From: Hemileia vastatrix
Taxonomy: Eukaryota; Basidiomycota; Pucciniomycetes; Pucciniales; Zaghouaniaceae
Direction: 5' to 3'
DNA: 64,000 nucleotides
NCBI GenBank assembly: GCA_030280995.1
Contig: JASXTE010000002.1
Location: 14,522,683-14,586,682 of the forward strand
The translations under genes were made by a program, and so were the position numbers. Under the pieces are notes generated by a model. The model did not search any database. It was not told where the DNA came from and was given only the letters and a program-made list of their open reading frames with translations. Position 1 is the first letter of the stretch; each line of letters starts with the position of its first letter. This document shows positions 31,041-43,413 of the stretch, piece after piece.

Positions 31041-32132
31041 TGTAGACAATCCTATAGTACTAGCTATAGGCCTTGACCAAGGGAGTTGGAGAAAAACCAG
31101 AGAGAAAATCCCCTGTCCCTTTAGAAAAATAGAGTGAGATTTACTTGCTAAAGTAAGTTGGTTCCTGTTTTGCTAAAGCTCCTGTTTAACACACTTGACT
31201 GCTTGATGAGCCAAGAAAGTAGTCCCCAGATAGACTACCAGACCAAAGAACTGAAATGTAGAACAAGTCCACACCAGAGACAGCAAAGATACTTGATGTA
31301 GGCTGCAAATCCACACCAGAGACAGCAATAATACTTGCTATAGATTGCAAGACTATAACAGAGAAAACAGTTGCTAAAGTTAAGTTAAATGAAGAACTCA
31401 CTTGCAACAAACACAGCCAATTGTGGCCAGAAAACAGTGAAAACTGAGTGAGGAACAATGATATCACCTCCGGATGGTTGTATGATGATTAAGGTTGCCC
31501 CAAACTGTCTTATTCACTATGTACACACAGACCACTAACTAAGAGCCCATGCGCACCCACCAATCTGGCGCCTGTACCTGCCAGATTGCATAAAAAACCC
31601 TCCTGGAGCGCTCCCCAACCTCCTAAAACAGAGGCGGGCGGGCCGCCTGACGTCGGAGGTGCCTCCTGAAGCGGCCCGGCCTCCCTGAAGCCAGAAAACC
31701 AACAAAAACCACTAATCTACTTAGAAAAATTAGCTACAACTACTAAAACCTTTAAAACACGGAATTTCACTATAGCAACATTGTGACATGAAATATAGAG
31801 AAAAATTAGCTCTATCTAACGGTACTAAGCACTTAACCCTAAGACTTAAGGTTGGCCCGTAAAACACGAAAAACAAAATTAAACAGCAATCTTTTATAAA
31901 TGAAAAATGAGGAAATGACCCCTTAAAACTCAGAATATGAAAAATGTCTTCAAGACATAAAATATAGAGAAAACCCAGGGCTATCCAATGATAGTACCCA
32001 CATACCCGCAGACCCAATATCCACGGAATAAAACCAGAAAAATACCAAATTCCTTAACAGATGTCAATTAAGACATGCACAAACAGCGCCAAATCACACA
32101 ACAAAGGCCCCTGCCAATGTTGGAAGACCACA
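31041..32132 (-). repeat. Element 3 5' LTR
   Basis: 1092 bp; on the minus strand TGTGGTCTTCC...GTCTACA. It is followed on the + strand by GCGT (32133-32136). It contains the GC-rich block near 31630-31685. Confidence 0.93.
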
Positions 32133-34790
32133 GCGTCTGACGGCATGCAACCAAAAGTGTCCAGAACAAGTTTGGCCAAACTTGTGCTGGACACTTTTAT
32201 CATGAAGAGTAGCCAGGGTGCAAGTCATTTTTAATCATCTGAAATTTCTTATAAACATTTCCATAGTTATTAAATCTTTGTGCCTCACTCATTTATATTA
32301 TTAATATTATCAGTATAGCAAAAACTTGTGTGCCAAATGAATACTGGGTGATGTTACACCTTTTATAATATTATTAAATAAAGGTAAAAAAATATGAAAA
32401 TGATCTATTTTACAAAAAATGAACTTCTATCCAAAAGCAATATGAGAGGAATAAAGTAAAATAAAAGAAATCAAAGATGAAAATTAAAATCCAAGTTAAA
32501 TTCCTGCCATGAACAGAAAAAAGAGATGTTGAATCAAATTAGCACAATCAGGGCTAAACTTGCACTAAATTTTCTTTTTTGTAAAAATAAAAAAAAAATC
32601 CACTTGAGCTTTACCAAAACTTCAGCATGAAAATTTTGCCATATCAAACTACTTCTAGTGTAATTTTATATCAAAAATTTATCTTCATTTCCATAGAGAG
32701 AATTGCTCCCATCTGACTGCACCTGACCATAAGTGTCCAGCACAAGTTTGGCCGAACTTGTGCTGGACACTTTTATGATGGAGAGTAGCTAGGGTAGACT
32801 TTTTCTTCAGTTCATCTAGTATTTCTTACAAACATGTCTACTGGTATTTTATATTTTTTCCTCACTCATTAATATCATTTGATTCATTTTTTGTCACCAT
32901 TATATTATTAATTTTATAAGTATAGAAAAAACTCATGCGCCAAATGCATACCAGGTGATGTTATGCCATTTATAATATTATTAAATAAATTTATAAAAAT
33001 ATGAAAACAGTTTATTTTAAAAATTATTAATTGATATCCAAAAGAAATATTAGGAATAAAAAATTAAGTTAAAGGGATCAAATATGAAAAAAGAAATCCA
33101 AGTAATATTCCTACTATCAAAGGCCAGTAGAGGTGTTGAAGCAAATGAGAGCCATCAGGGATAAATTGTACTAAATTGACTTTTTTTCAAAGATAAAAAA
33201 TAGTGCACCTGTGGTTTGGAAGAAATCTAGGTAGAAAATTTGGCTATGTAAAACTACTTCTAGTGAAGTTTTTTATCCAAAATTTTTTTTTCATTGCCAT
33301 AGCAAGAATTGATCTCATATGACTGCAACTGACCAAAAGTGTCCAGCACAAGTTTGGCTGAACTTGTGCTGGACACTTTTTTGATGGTGAGTATCTAGGG
33401 TGCAGCTCTTCTTCAGTGAAACTGGTATTTTTTTAAAACATATCCACTGGTATTTGATCTTTCTGTTTTATTAATATTTTATCATTTGATCAATTTTTTG
33501 TTACCAGTATATTATTATTTTTATTAGTATAGCAAAAAAACATGTGCCAAATGCTTACAGGGTGATGTTAAACCTTTAATAATTTTATTAAATACAGGTA
33601 AAAAATTATGAAAATGATTTGTTTTACATAAAATTAATTGATATATAAAAGAAAAAAAAGGGATAAAAAGAAATAGGTTGAATAATAGGGATTTTATATG
33701 AAATTCAAAATTCAAGCTAAATGCCTACTTTCAAGGCTCAGAAGAGGTGTTGGATAAAATGGGCATCATCAAGAATAAAATTTTACTTAATTTGATTTTT
33801 TGAAAAACTAAATGAAGTTTTCAACTGATTTTTTTCCAATAATGAGTTGGACACTTTATCTATATCAAATCACTTCTAGTACCATGATTGATCAAATTAA
33901 ATCCTCATTTCCATATGCAGAATTGATCCCATATGGCTGGACCAGGCCAAAGGTGTCAACCACAAGTTTGAGAATTCTTCTGGTGGACACTTTTATGATG
34001 GACAGTAGTAGGGTGCAAGTCTTCTTTAGTTAATCTAGTATTCCTCATAAACGTTTCCAACTTATTTTTAGCCAACGATCAGGTGGAAAGTTTTTCCATA
34101 TAAAATTACTTCTAATGCCATGATTGACTAAAAATTGATTCTCATTGCCATATAGAGAGTTGATCCCATATGACTGGATCTGGCAAAAGTGTCACCACAA
34201 TTTTTGATAAACTTAAGTTTGAAAATTTTATGATGGAAAGTAATTTCAAGTCTTCTTCATCTCATCAAGTAATCCTCATAAAAATTTCCACCTGTCTTTT
34301 GGCCAAACTTCAGGTGGACACTTTGGCCATATTAAATTAATTCTAGTTCCATGTTGATAAAAAATTCATACTTATTGCCATATATAGATATTAAACCCAT
34401 CAGACTGTGCCTTTCCAAAAGTGTCTACCTGAATTATGGCTAAGCCTCCGTTGGACACTTTTATGATGCAGAGTAGCTAGGGCAAAAGTATTCTTCAGTT
34501 AATTTGGTATTCATAATAAATTTATCCTCCTGAAGTTTAGCCTAACTTGAGGTGGAAAATTTCGGAAAGCACCAGTTAGTCACTATCCATCAAAAAAGTG
34601 TTCACCAAAATTTTGGCTAAACTTGTGGTGGACCCCTTTGATCAGCCACAGTCAGATGAGATCAACTCTTTAGATGGGAATGAGGATGATGTTTTGGTCA
34701 ATCATGGAAATAGAATTAGTGTGATGTGGCCAAATTACCCCCCTGAAGGTCAGACAAACCTTAGAAGGACACTTTTTAGCAGGGAGTAAC
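32133..34790. repeat. 600-bp palindrome satellite, segment 4
   Basis: Well-preserved palindromes lie at about 32153-32198, 32729-32774 and 33335-33380. Degraded and more closely spaced ones follow near 33949, 34185, 34415 and 34590. The shift from ~600-bp to ~180-240-bp spacing marks the right edge of the array. In this part the second inverted repeat (CCACCTG ... CAGGTGGACACTTT near 34290-34320) also carries AAGTGTCC-type arms. Confidence 0.85.
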
Positions 34791-35330
34791 TGAGAAAAAT
34801 CCATTTATCAGAAGGAAAATCTTTTATTGGATAGATGCCAAGGTTTCATACTTGTGTATTATGGTCAGTATTAAATTTGAAAGTGCCTGTCCAAGCAATT
34901 TCATTGCCCATCATGACACATTTTGTTTTAAATGTTTCAAACTGCGTGATACAGTATTAAGGTGTCACATAGTATAATTAAGTTCTATTAAGTGCCCTCC
35001 TATGATGCCTAAATTTATAATTTAATATCTTACATAATAATTTTTTTTATATAAATTCATCAATATTTTATTTTATTATCAAATTTAATAGAGCAAGTAT
35101 CCTGAATTATTATATATGCATAAGCTTAGGTTAGATCAATTTGTGCTCAATTTGTGCTCATCAGAGGACCAAAATCAAGTTCTGGAGGATCAAATTGTGC
35201 ATAATTTGGAATCAGTTGATATTCTGTCTATAATCAATCTGAGAATAAATGTAAATCTAACTCTAATTAACTTATGTTTATAAAGTATTCATAAACCTGG
35301 AATATTTAAGGGACACTCTAAATCTCAAGA
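34791..35330. other. Right subterminal region of the CACTA element
   Basis: AT-rich, no ORF. It includes a direct repeat, CAATTTGTGCTCA CAATTTGTGCTCA, near 35139-35160. Confidence 0.5.
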
Positions 35331-35371
35331 GAGGGGATTGCTAGCAATTCACCCCTAGATTTCCCGTGGTG
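35331..35371 (-). repeat. Right terminal inverted repeat with inner palindrome
   Basis: On the minus strand it starts CACCACGGGAAATCTAGGGG. It carries the 12-bp perfect palindrome ATTGCTAGCAAT (extended by one mismatch) and is followed on the + strand by TAT, the target duplication. Confidence 0.85.
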
Positions 35372-36668
35372 TATGAAATGGTAATTTTACCTTATCCAAA
35401 GACAAAATTACAACCCGTTCAACCAGTAACTCAAAATATCATTTGGTACAGAATTGTTCTAGATGAGGCTCATTAAGTATTTAATTATATACCTTCATTT
35501 TATAAACAAGAAATTTTTAAAAGCTGATGAGCTGTTAAAAAAAATTAACAGTTTAATCAAGAATCCACAGTCTGAGAAGAAGCAGAATATATCAGACCTT
35601 GAGGCCCAGTTTTCACTATTCTTGACAGGAACTACGCTTCAAAACAGAATATCTGACCTTCAAAGCCTTATTTCATTCTTCAGAATAAAAAATTTGGCAA
35701 GAAAACTGGCTGTGGATCAATTTTCTTATACCAGGTTTAAATTGAGGAAGCTCAAGATCCATCAATTCAATTAATATTTTCATGGATTTCATCAGCCTGC
35801 AGAGAACTAAAGAAGAAATCTTATCACTTCCTCCAAACGTTGAGCGAGGAATATCTGTAGAGTTAGCAGATCCCTTGCTATCAAAACTTAATGTGCTTTA
35901 GGAAAGATTTGCTGAGAATTACAGCCCTTCTCAAAACATCAACCTCCCTTGGGACTCAGCTGAGTTTCTTCAAGAACTGTCAATTTTACAACATTTTTGT
36001 AACCACCCAGTCTATGAAAACACAGATATGATTCCAACATTTCCTTTCACCTGGAAGCATTCAGCAAAAATTATCCATTTAACCAGTCACCTAAAAAAGT
36101 TCTTACTTGTACAAAGGGATATACATCTTCCCAAAGCTGTTATATTTTCAGAATATGCTGAATTTTTGAATATGTAAGTGACTCTGTTAGGTGTTTTAGT
36201 AACTCAACTTTATCTGAATCAAAATTTCAAAATTTTATTTGTTTTAATAGTACAAAAAATCTCTAGAAAACAACAATATTGGTCATGCAGAGCTTAAGAA
36301 AAGTTGAGCAGAACAAAAAGAGATGAAAATATGTGTAAATTCAAAAAAAATAAAGAATGTCAAGTTTTTCTTGGAAAAATCAAGGCTTCAGGGGTTGGAA
36401 TAGACCTTGGGTGTGCACAAAATGTATATATAATGATAAGTCAAAAAATCTTATATTGAAATCAAAATTTGAAAAAAGAATTTTTTTAAGTCAAATATTT
36501 AATAAACAGGAACCTAATTGGAGTCAAGCAATCAAGCAGCAGGCAGTTGATTGTTTATATCTAATGGGAAAAAAACATGAAGTACATGTCTTGAAGTATC
36601 TTTTGAACAAAAGCATAGAATTCAGCATTTATAGGATTCAAAGAAAAAAAATTGAACTATCAATGTAG
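35372..36668 (+). pseudogene. SNF2-family helicase pseudogene, 3' half
   Basis: The frame that stopped at 5489 resumes and reaches WYRIVLDEAH, motif II (35444-35473), with a TAA directly after it. Motif III is readable at about 35626 (LTGTTLQNRISDLQSL). A region matching the inter-lobe RTKEEILSLPP follows near 35806, then the C-terminal helicase lobe (KAVIFSEYAEFLNM) ending near 36176 at a likely intron. Motif V is at about 36362 (ASGVGIDL, in another frame), and the motif VI region at 36523-36590 (QQAVDCLYLMGKKHEV). The usual arginines and Gln of motif VI are replaced. At least three frame changes are needed, so this is an old pseudogene broken further by the transposon. Confidence 0.78.
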
Positions 36669-36739
36669 GCGAATTTTATTTGAAATAAATTACATAATTT
36701 TAAAATTTACTTGAATTCTTTTTTAATTTTCAAGGCTAA

Positions 36740-37929
36740 GTGTCCCAAAAATTGGTAATGAGGAATATGAGTATGCTAGCTTACTAATTAGGGAGTTCCA
36801 AAATGTCTCACATGAGAATCAGAGATTATTTTGAGGATATAGGAGGTTTTTATTGGAGGTTGAGTATCAGGAAGTCTTAATTGTTGTGGATTTAGAGTTG
36901 CCAGATATGATGGAGAATAACAGTCACTAGGTAAACCTCTGGGAACAGGAAAAGAATTGAATTGAGGTTAGAGTGATGAAACTGAATTTAATTTCTTGTA
37001 TGACACCAAATCCTTAAGAAATTTTCCAGAATATGGTGAATTGTCTCTTATTTGAAAGTGTTGTCAATAAAGAGCTTGTGAAAGTTTTGAGAATTCTTCA
37101 GATCTCCATAGAAATAAAATTTGCTTAAAATCTCCATCATCATTGATTTCAGTGTCTGAGAAACACTTAATGTTTTCAAAAAGCTTTTCATAAGTTTCAC
37201 AACTGGGAACTTGTTTGATAATCTGGGTTTGGTTAACAGAATTCTGAAAATATAACTTTGAAATATATAAGGTTGAGGGGGAAAAATAATGAGAGATAAA
37301 TCTGTGTTCTTACGTTTTTTTTGAGTCTAGATTTATACTTTCTTAATCTAACTATTTCACAGGAGCTTTCAGATTCTTTTCCAAGACGTAATATATCAGC
37401 AAAACCTATAAACCAACAATGAAAAACGCCCATTTGATTTAGGAGAGTAATATGAGTTGAGTCCATTGAATAAGAAGTTAAATAATTAGTTTCCAAAGCT
37501 TTATCCCAGTGTTTAATATTAATTTTGGTCAAAACTTGATTCCAATCAGGAAACCAGTCAAGATTCCAGGAAAAAGTTGTTCCTGTAAAATTTCATTGCT
37601 GAAGATAATGGTTGAAAGCTTCATATAATATAGTAGGGATTCTCTCTGAACCCCTAGAATTTTGTTCTGGATGAGGGAAATTTACTTCAATGAGGAGAGA
37701 GTTCATGTTGAATGACAAAAAAAAAATCTAGATGAGCATCTGCTGGATTTTGCTTCCATTCATTTTACTGAGGTAAAATTTTCAAAAGAACACAACAAAA
37801 ATTGTAAATAGATCTGGAAAAGTGATAAGTGAATGTTGGGAGTAAATCTTTAAATATTTTATATAGCCTGCGTGTATTAGTAGGTATCTTTCCCTGAGGA
37901 AAGTAAGTACTGCTAGAGCTCATCATATA
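36740..37929 (-). pseudogene. Accessory protein of a tnp2-type element, broken
   Basis: Read on the minus strand from MMSSSSTYFPQGKIPTNTRR (37925), the protein continues through FHYTF/SRSIYN-type and ENPYYII-type segments in changing frames. It then enters a 99-codon ORF (37532-37233: HWDKALETNYLTSYSMDSTHI). It ends with a motif VPRGLPSDCYSPSYLATL near 36900. The last motif parallels LPRNCYPSDFLAKLF in the pseudogene at 43.9-46.8 kb. I recall such proteins as common companions of tnp2-type transposases in rust genomes, function unknown. Several stops and frameshifts are present. Confidence 0.45.
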
Positions 37930-38863
37930 GATTTTTATTGGGGTAAAATTTAAAAGTGTTAAAGGGTGAATAGAATTTGCAAATCCACACTATTATAATA
38001 AAATTTAAATTTTTGTATAAACTATTAATGAAAGATAAGGTGTACAATAGCTGAGACTTCTTGCATATGTTGTTCTCTTTAAAAAGGAATATGTATATTC
38101 AGAATTAACTCAAATGGAGTAGCACAATTAAAATGTAAATTATTGCATGTTGAAATGGTAAAAATATGCTAAAAGGGACTGATTTTAATTTCAAGATGTT
38201 TATAAATTAAATTATAGCTGGAAACAGGATCTTTTTTGATCTTGTTGATAGTGTTACCCATTATTTTTCCTAACCCTGTCATTGACATACTATTATTGAT
38301 AGGACACATTTTTTGTTCAACTCAAACTACTTGTAAAACATATCACAGTTTCATATTTTGGAACAAACTAAAAAATTTAGGAAATATTTTTTTTATAATT
38401 CTGTAAGCTTTAATTTGATCACATATTGGATATACCATATTTATTCATGATCCATTTTTGAAAAAACTTGATTTCTTAGATTATATTTTTACAATGCAAA
38501 TAATAGGTATGTTCTTTTAATAATCCATGAAAAATTAATATTTTTAATGAAAAACTTCTTGTTACTTGGTATATTTTTCTTAATATAAGTGACAGAAGAA
38601 TTTGTATATTTTCACATCACCCTTCAATAATCTGATTATCTGAAATGTAAATTTCATATCCCAACTCAATTTATATCAGAACTATTCTTTTCACAAAAAT
38701 AAAATAAATTCGGAATCTTTTGAAATGGAATATTTTTTTACAATGAGCAGTTTGATACACATATGTGTTACATGGTAAAATGTAGCATATGTTATGCAAT
38801 CAAATAATGCAGAGTATGTATCATATAATTAATATATGATTTATGTGCATAAAGCATAACCGT
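37930..38863. other. AT-rich DNA, no gene seen
   Basis: No motif-bearing ORF. The last ~100 bases contain ATATG/CATAT phrases into which the solo LTR at 38864 inserted. Confidence 0.4.
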
Positions 38864-39975
38864 TGTAGACAATCCTATAGTACTAGCTATAGGCCTTGAC
38901 CAAGGGAGTTGGAGAAAAACCAGAGAGAAAATCCCCTGTCCCTTTAGAAAAATAGAGTGAGATTCACTTGCTAAAGTAAGTTGGTTCCTGTTTTGCTAAA
39001 GCTCCTATTTAACACACTTGACTGCTTGATGAGCCAAGAAAGTAGTCCCCAGATAGACTACCAGACCAAAGAACTGAAATGTAGAACAAAGTCCACACCA
39101 GAGACAGCAAAGATACTTGATGTAGGCTGCAAATCCACACCAGAGACAGCAATAATACTTGCTATAGCTTGCAAGACTATAACAGAGAAAACAGTTTCCA
39201 AAGTTAAGTTAAATGAAGAACTCACTTGCAACAAACACAGCTAATTGTGGCCAGAAAACAGTGAAAACTGAGTGAGGAACAATGATATCACCTCCGGATG
39301 ATTGTATGATGATTAAGGTTGCCCCAAACTCTCTTATTCACTATGTACACACCGACCACTAACTAAGAGCCCATGCGCACCCACCAATCTGGCGCCTGTA
39401 CCTGCCAGATTGCATAAAAAACCCTCCTGGAGCGCTCCCCAACCTCCTAAAACAGAGGAGGGCGGGTTGCCTGACGTCGGAGGTGCCGCCTGACGTCGGA
39501 GGTGCCGCCTGAAGCGGCTCGGCCTCCCTGAAGCCAGAAAACCAACAAAAACCACTAATCTACTTAGAAAAATTAGCTACAACTACTAAAACCTTTAAAA
39601 CACGGAATTTCACTATAGCAACATTGTGACATGAAATATAGAGAAAAATTAGCTCTATCTAACGGTACTAAGCACTTAACCCTAAGACTTAAGGTTAGCC
39701 CGTAAAACACAAAAAAAAAAATTAAACAGCAATCTTTTATAAATGAAAAATGAGGAAATGACCCCTTAAAACTCAGAATATGAAAAATGTCTTCAAGACA
39801 TAAAATATAGAGAAAAGCCAGGGCTATCCAATGATAGTACCCACATACCCGCAGACCCAATATCCACGGAGTAAAACCAGAAAAATACCAAATTCCTTAA
39901 CAGATGTCAATTAAGACATGCACAAACAGCGCCAAATCACACAACAAAGGCCCCTGCCAATGTTGGAAGACCACA
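38864..39975 (-). mobile_element. Solo LTR of the element-3 family
   Basis: 1112 bp, TGTAGACAATCC...GAAGACCACA, flanked by CCGT (38860-38863 and 39976-39979). Compared with the other copies it has an 18-bp tandem duplication in the GC-rich block (CTGACGTCGGAGGTGCCG twice, near 39471-39510). Confidence 0.88.
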
Positions 39976-40047
39976 CCGTATAAAACAATTCAAATACAAC
40001 TAAATCTTCTACAAAGTTCTTGAGAGAAAACAAGGTTATTTAAGAAG

Positions 40048-43000
40048 ATGTTTCACAATAATGGAATAAGCTCATTGATCACTACCATACACCAACAAAA
40101 CTTCTTTCATCTAAAAAACTTATTGATGGCTCCATTTTTTTGTGTGTGTAAATGTGAAGAGCTTGGATGTACTTCTAGAAGCCATCAAACCTCATTGGGA
40201 ATCTTTGATACTGGTGTGGCTTTAAAATCATCTCAGTCTTACTCAAAAAATGAAGAGGAAAGAAACCCCAAAGCACAAATGGTTGGTTCTTTGAATGATT
40301 CTCCTAACTTAGTAAGATCCAATTTCCACAATTCGGTAGGTCATATAAATAATTATGACATAAAAAGAATATTTGATTGATATTTTTTTGTTTGACAAAG
40401 CGGCAGCTTGTGTTGGGTACAATGTGATATTTACAACAGCCTTAAAATTCTAAATTTTCCAAACTATATAGCCAAAAAATTATGTGGAAAACAACCAAAC
40501 TTTCTCATATCAATCATTTGAGCAGAAAAGGATGTGTTCAATTTTTGCATGATGAAATTGAAAAATTCAAACTTCTTGGCGATGAAGGTAAACTAGATGC
40601 TAGCAGCATTTTTTTCCTGACACCACTTTCCATAGATACAGTTTTTAGCTAATTGCACCTCAATGCATCATTTTTCACAATGATATGCTGTCCTTAATGC
40701 TTTGCTCTTTATGAGTATACTTTAGACAGTCAACCATCAATCTAATCTTGCAGCCAACCATTTTTTTCATCCTTGAAACGCTATGTAAAAGATGTGGAAA
40801 GGCAACAATAAATTGTCACTTGTGATAAAGTGTTGTATTCAGTGAAGTACAATCAAGAAGAAGCTATTTACTATCCTTAGAAAACTTTTCATCACAACAG
40901 TTTGATTGATTGGTTTTTAGCAAAAATTCAAGTATTCAAATTTGAGATGCTGATTGAGAAAAATAATCCTTTTCTAGCCAATGTGAAAGATGATGTAATG
41001 AGAGATGTCTGTGATGGTTTGGTTTGGAAAAGGTTCCCTGATATTGATATAGCTCAAAACAGTAATGAATATTGATATACAAAAATACCTGATAATTTAA
41101 TGTTTAGTCTATATATGCACTGGTTCAGACAAGGTGGTAATCTCACTGGAGGTCACCAGAATTCTGTAGAGAATATCATGATGGTGTGTATGAACTTGGC
41201 TCCAGAAGATTGATACAAAACAGAAAACCTTTTTTGTATGCTATTATACCTGGTCCAAATTAGCCCACAAGTGAGAAGATTAATAACCTTTTGAAGCCAC
41301 TTGTTGATGATCTAAAGACTCTATTGGATGGCATAATAATTTAAAAAAGGCATAATTTTCCACAAGGCCAAAACATAAGGGCTGCTTTGTTCTCTTTGAT
41401 CGGAGGCATTCCTGAAATGCAAAAGATTTCTGGTTTTGCAAGGCACTCTGCTACTAAATTCTGCTCTTTCTTTAATATTTCAAAAGATGAAATTGGTGAA
41501 CATCAGGTGGGAAATTTTTCTTTATGTAGTCATGATGCTCATATGCATTGGGCAGAAAAGTGAAAGAACTCTTGGGCACATTGGGAGCGGGTATCAATTT
41601 TTCAAAATCATGGGTTTTGATGGAGTGAGCTGAATAACCTAGAATATTGGTGTGCAACTGAATATTACTCAATTGACATTATGCATTCACATATGCTTGG
41701 AAACATTAAAGATCACAGTTAAGGCTTTTTTCAAATACAAAACGCAGCAATTGACCTTGATAAAAAGTGGACAAAGGAACATAATTGGCACTTAAGAAGA
41801 GAAGATAACAATGTGGCTTCTGATACTTTACTGAATGGGCAATCTAAAAAACGTAAAATTAGCTTAAGCATCACAGATGATGATAATGCTGAGCTTACAA
41901 GGCAGAATAAAAGGCTACAACAAAAGAGCACAAAAAAGTCAAAAAAAAATTTTAGAATGAGTAGTGGAGGAGCTGAATCAGATAGATCATGCAACAAAAT
42001 AATTTCATCAAGTTCAGAATATAAATCTCAATCTGTAGAGTTTGTCTCAATACACTCTGACAGAAGCAGAAGTCAAAACTCATTTTATAACTTAAGGCAG
42101 AGATATATTAACATATCTGAAAGTGAAGGATCCGATTCATCACATGAGACAGTTAAATATAAGGGAGATAAAAAGATGGGCAAAGAGAAAGAAAGTGAAA
42201 TTACTATCAATTCATTGTTGAATGCAACAGAGCTAGAGGTAGTGTGGAAGGTGTTAGAGGAAACAACTAAACCATCCTGGCTTTCACAGGTTCCAAAACA
42301 GGTAGGTTCTAAAAAGGCAGGTTCTCTAAAAGCTTCAGACTGACATGTACTATATACCTTCTAATTTCCTTTATCACTTATACATCTTTGGGTTGAGAAA
42401 TTCAAACAAGCCGAGACTTCAGCATCATCAGATGACAAGCCTAGAGAATTTTATCTTCTAAAGTCACTCACCATAATAGGCTCATTTACCAACTTTTTGA
42501 CATTGAAAAATGTATCCACTGATTGACTCAATGATTTCAAACAACTTCTATTGGAGTATTTTTAATTTCTGGAAGAAGGTTGGAAAAATATTAAATTTAA
42601 GCCAAACTTGCATTTCACTCAACATTTTCCAGAAATGAATAAACTTTTTGGTCTGCCAGGAAGCACAGCTAATTGGGCAGCTGAACAAGTAAATGGTATA
42701 TTATCGGAAATTCCAAACAATAATCACCCAAGTAATTTAGTAAGCAAGAATATCAAAACTAAAATGAGCTAATTATTTGATATTTTGATTATATCAAAGA
42801 TACCACAAACCAAGCTCAAACATTGGCACCAAAAATCCAGGGTATTAGAATTATCAGAAGCAGAAGATCACTATCAGTCTCAAACTAAGATAAAAAGCAT
42901 TGAGCTGGATAAAAAAAACCCAAAAATGCATTTGAGTGAGGCATTAATTACAAAATGGGTAAGGGCATGCTTGGGGAAGGAGAAATCCAAACAGGCTTTG

Positions 43001-43413
43001 CTACCATCTGAGAAGGTAGGAGCTCAGGTGGTTGAAAATGTTGCAAACATATTGATCCATGGGAAAAAGTTTACTACTTGTGAGAAACATTTTGGAAATT
43101 CTACAATTGAGTTCTACTTTAGAAACAATAGCCAGTTTGGGCATATTGATCAGATTTTTAGGTCAATAAATGGGAATGAAGAAGTCTATTTGATTGTTAG
43201 TCCTTTTAAAGAGCTGATTCCAGAAGATACATCAAAGGATCCCTATGAAAATTTTCCAAAAGTGCTTGCCCTATTAGTAAGGTCACAGAAAGCAGTAAAA
43301 ATTGTGATTAAGCAACATTCCATCATTGGAAATTCTGCAACTTTACAACTCAAAAGGTGAATGTTTGCAATCAAAGATGATGTCCTCACAGATGTAGGAT
43401 TTCAGACATTGGT
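40048..43413 (+). pseudogene. tnp2-type (CACTA/Plavaka-like) transposase, decayed
   Basis: Pieces appear in the order expected for fungal tnp2 transposases. A Cys-containing N-terminus comes first (CVCKCEELGCTSRSHQ, 40139-40190), then SLKRYVKDVER (40764) and the core FPDIDIAQN ... NLMFSLYMHWF with VCMNLAPED (41035-41210). Next are IIPGPN and LLKPLVDDL (41250-41320), ALFSLIGGIP and GFARHSATKFCSF (41390-41470), a DIMHSHMLGNIKDHS-like segment (41677-41720) and an Asp/Lys/Ser-rich insert (41813-42230). The tail carries VNGILSEIPNNNH, CEKHFGNSTIEF, HIDQIFRS and SKDPYENFPKVLAL (42690-43270). It would cut and paste DNA with CAC ends. There are many stops (including Trp TGG to TGA near 42341) and frameshifts. 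Its own element's termini are not recognised. The 42785-43360 stretch is open for 191 codons. Confidence 0.7.

Larger units (their letters stand above)
24071..32132 (-). mobile_element. Element 3: non-autonomous LTR element with antisense genes
   Basis: It has two LTRs of about 1091-1092 bp, TG...CA termini, target duplication GCGT, a primer site (31021-31036) and a purine tract (25162-25171). The sense (minus) strand carries only a Gag-like ORF; no protease, RT or integrase is present. The opposite strand carries two spliced genes with Zn2Cys6-like clusters. The LTR pair differs at visibly more sites than the element 1 pair, plus small indels. It is presumably mobilised by pol from element-4-like relatives, whose Gag is related and whose LTR and primer site are similar. 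Confidence 0.85.
5490..35371. mobile_element. 29.9-kb non-autonomous CACTA-type element inside SNF2
   Basis: The left end reads CAGCACGGGAAATCTGGGGG and the right end, on the opposite strand, CACCACGGGAAATCTAGGGG. The inverted repeat continues into a palindrome centred on TGCTAGCA at both ends. Both ends are flanked by TAT (5487-5489 and 35372-35374). Removing the element and one TAT lets the SNF2 frame continue from motif Ia to the DEAH box. CAC termini, 3-bp duplication and subterminal repeats fit the CACTA superfamily. No transposase is inside. Four later retroelement insertions account for about 19.4 kb, leaving about 10.4 kb, most of it a 600-bp satellite. Such an element would need a transposase in trans. 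It is unusually large and satellite-laden for a non-autonomous DNA transposon. Confidence 0.8.
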
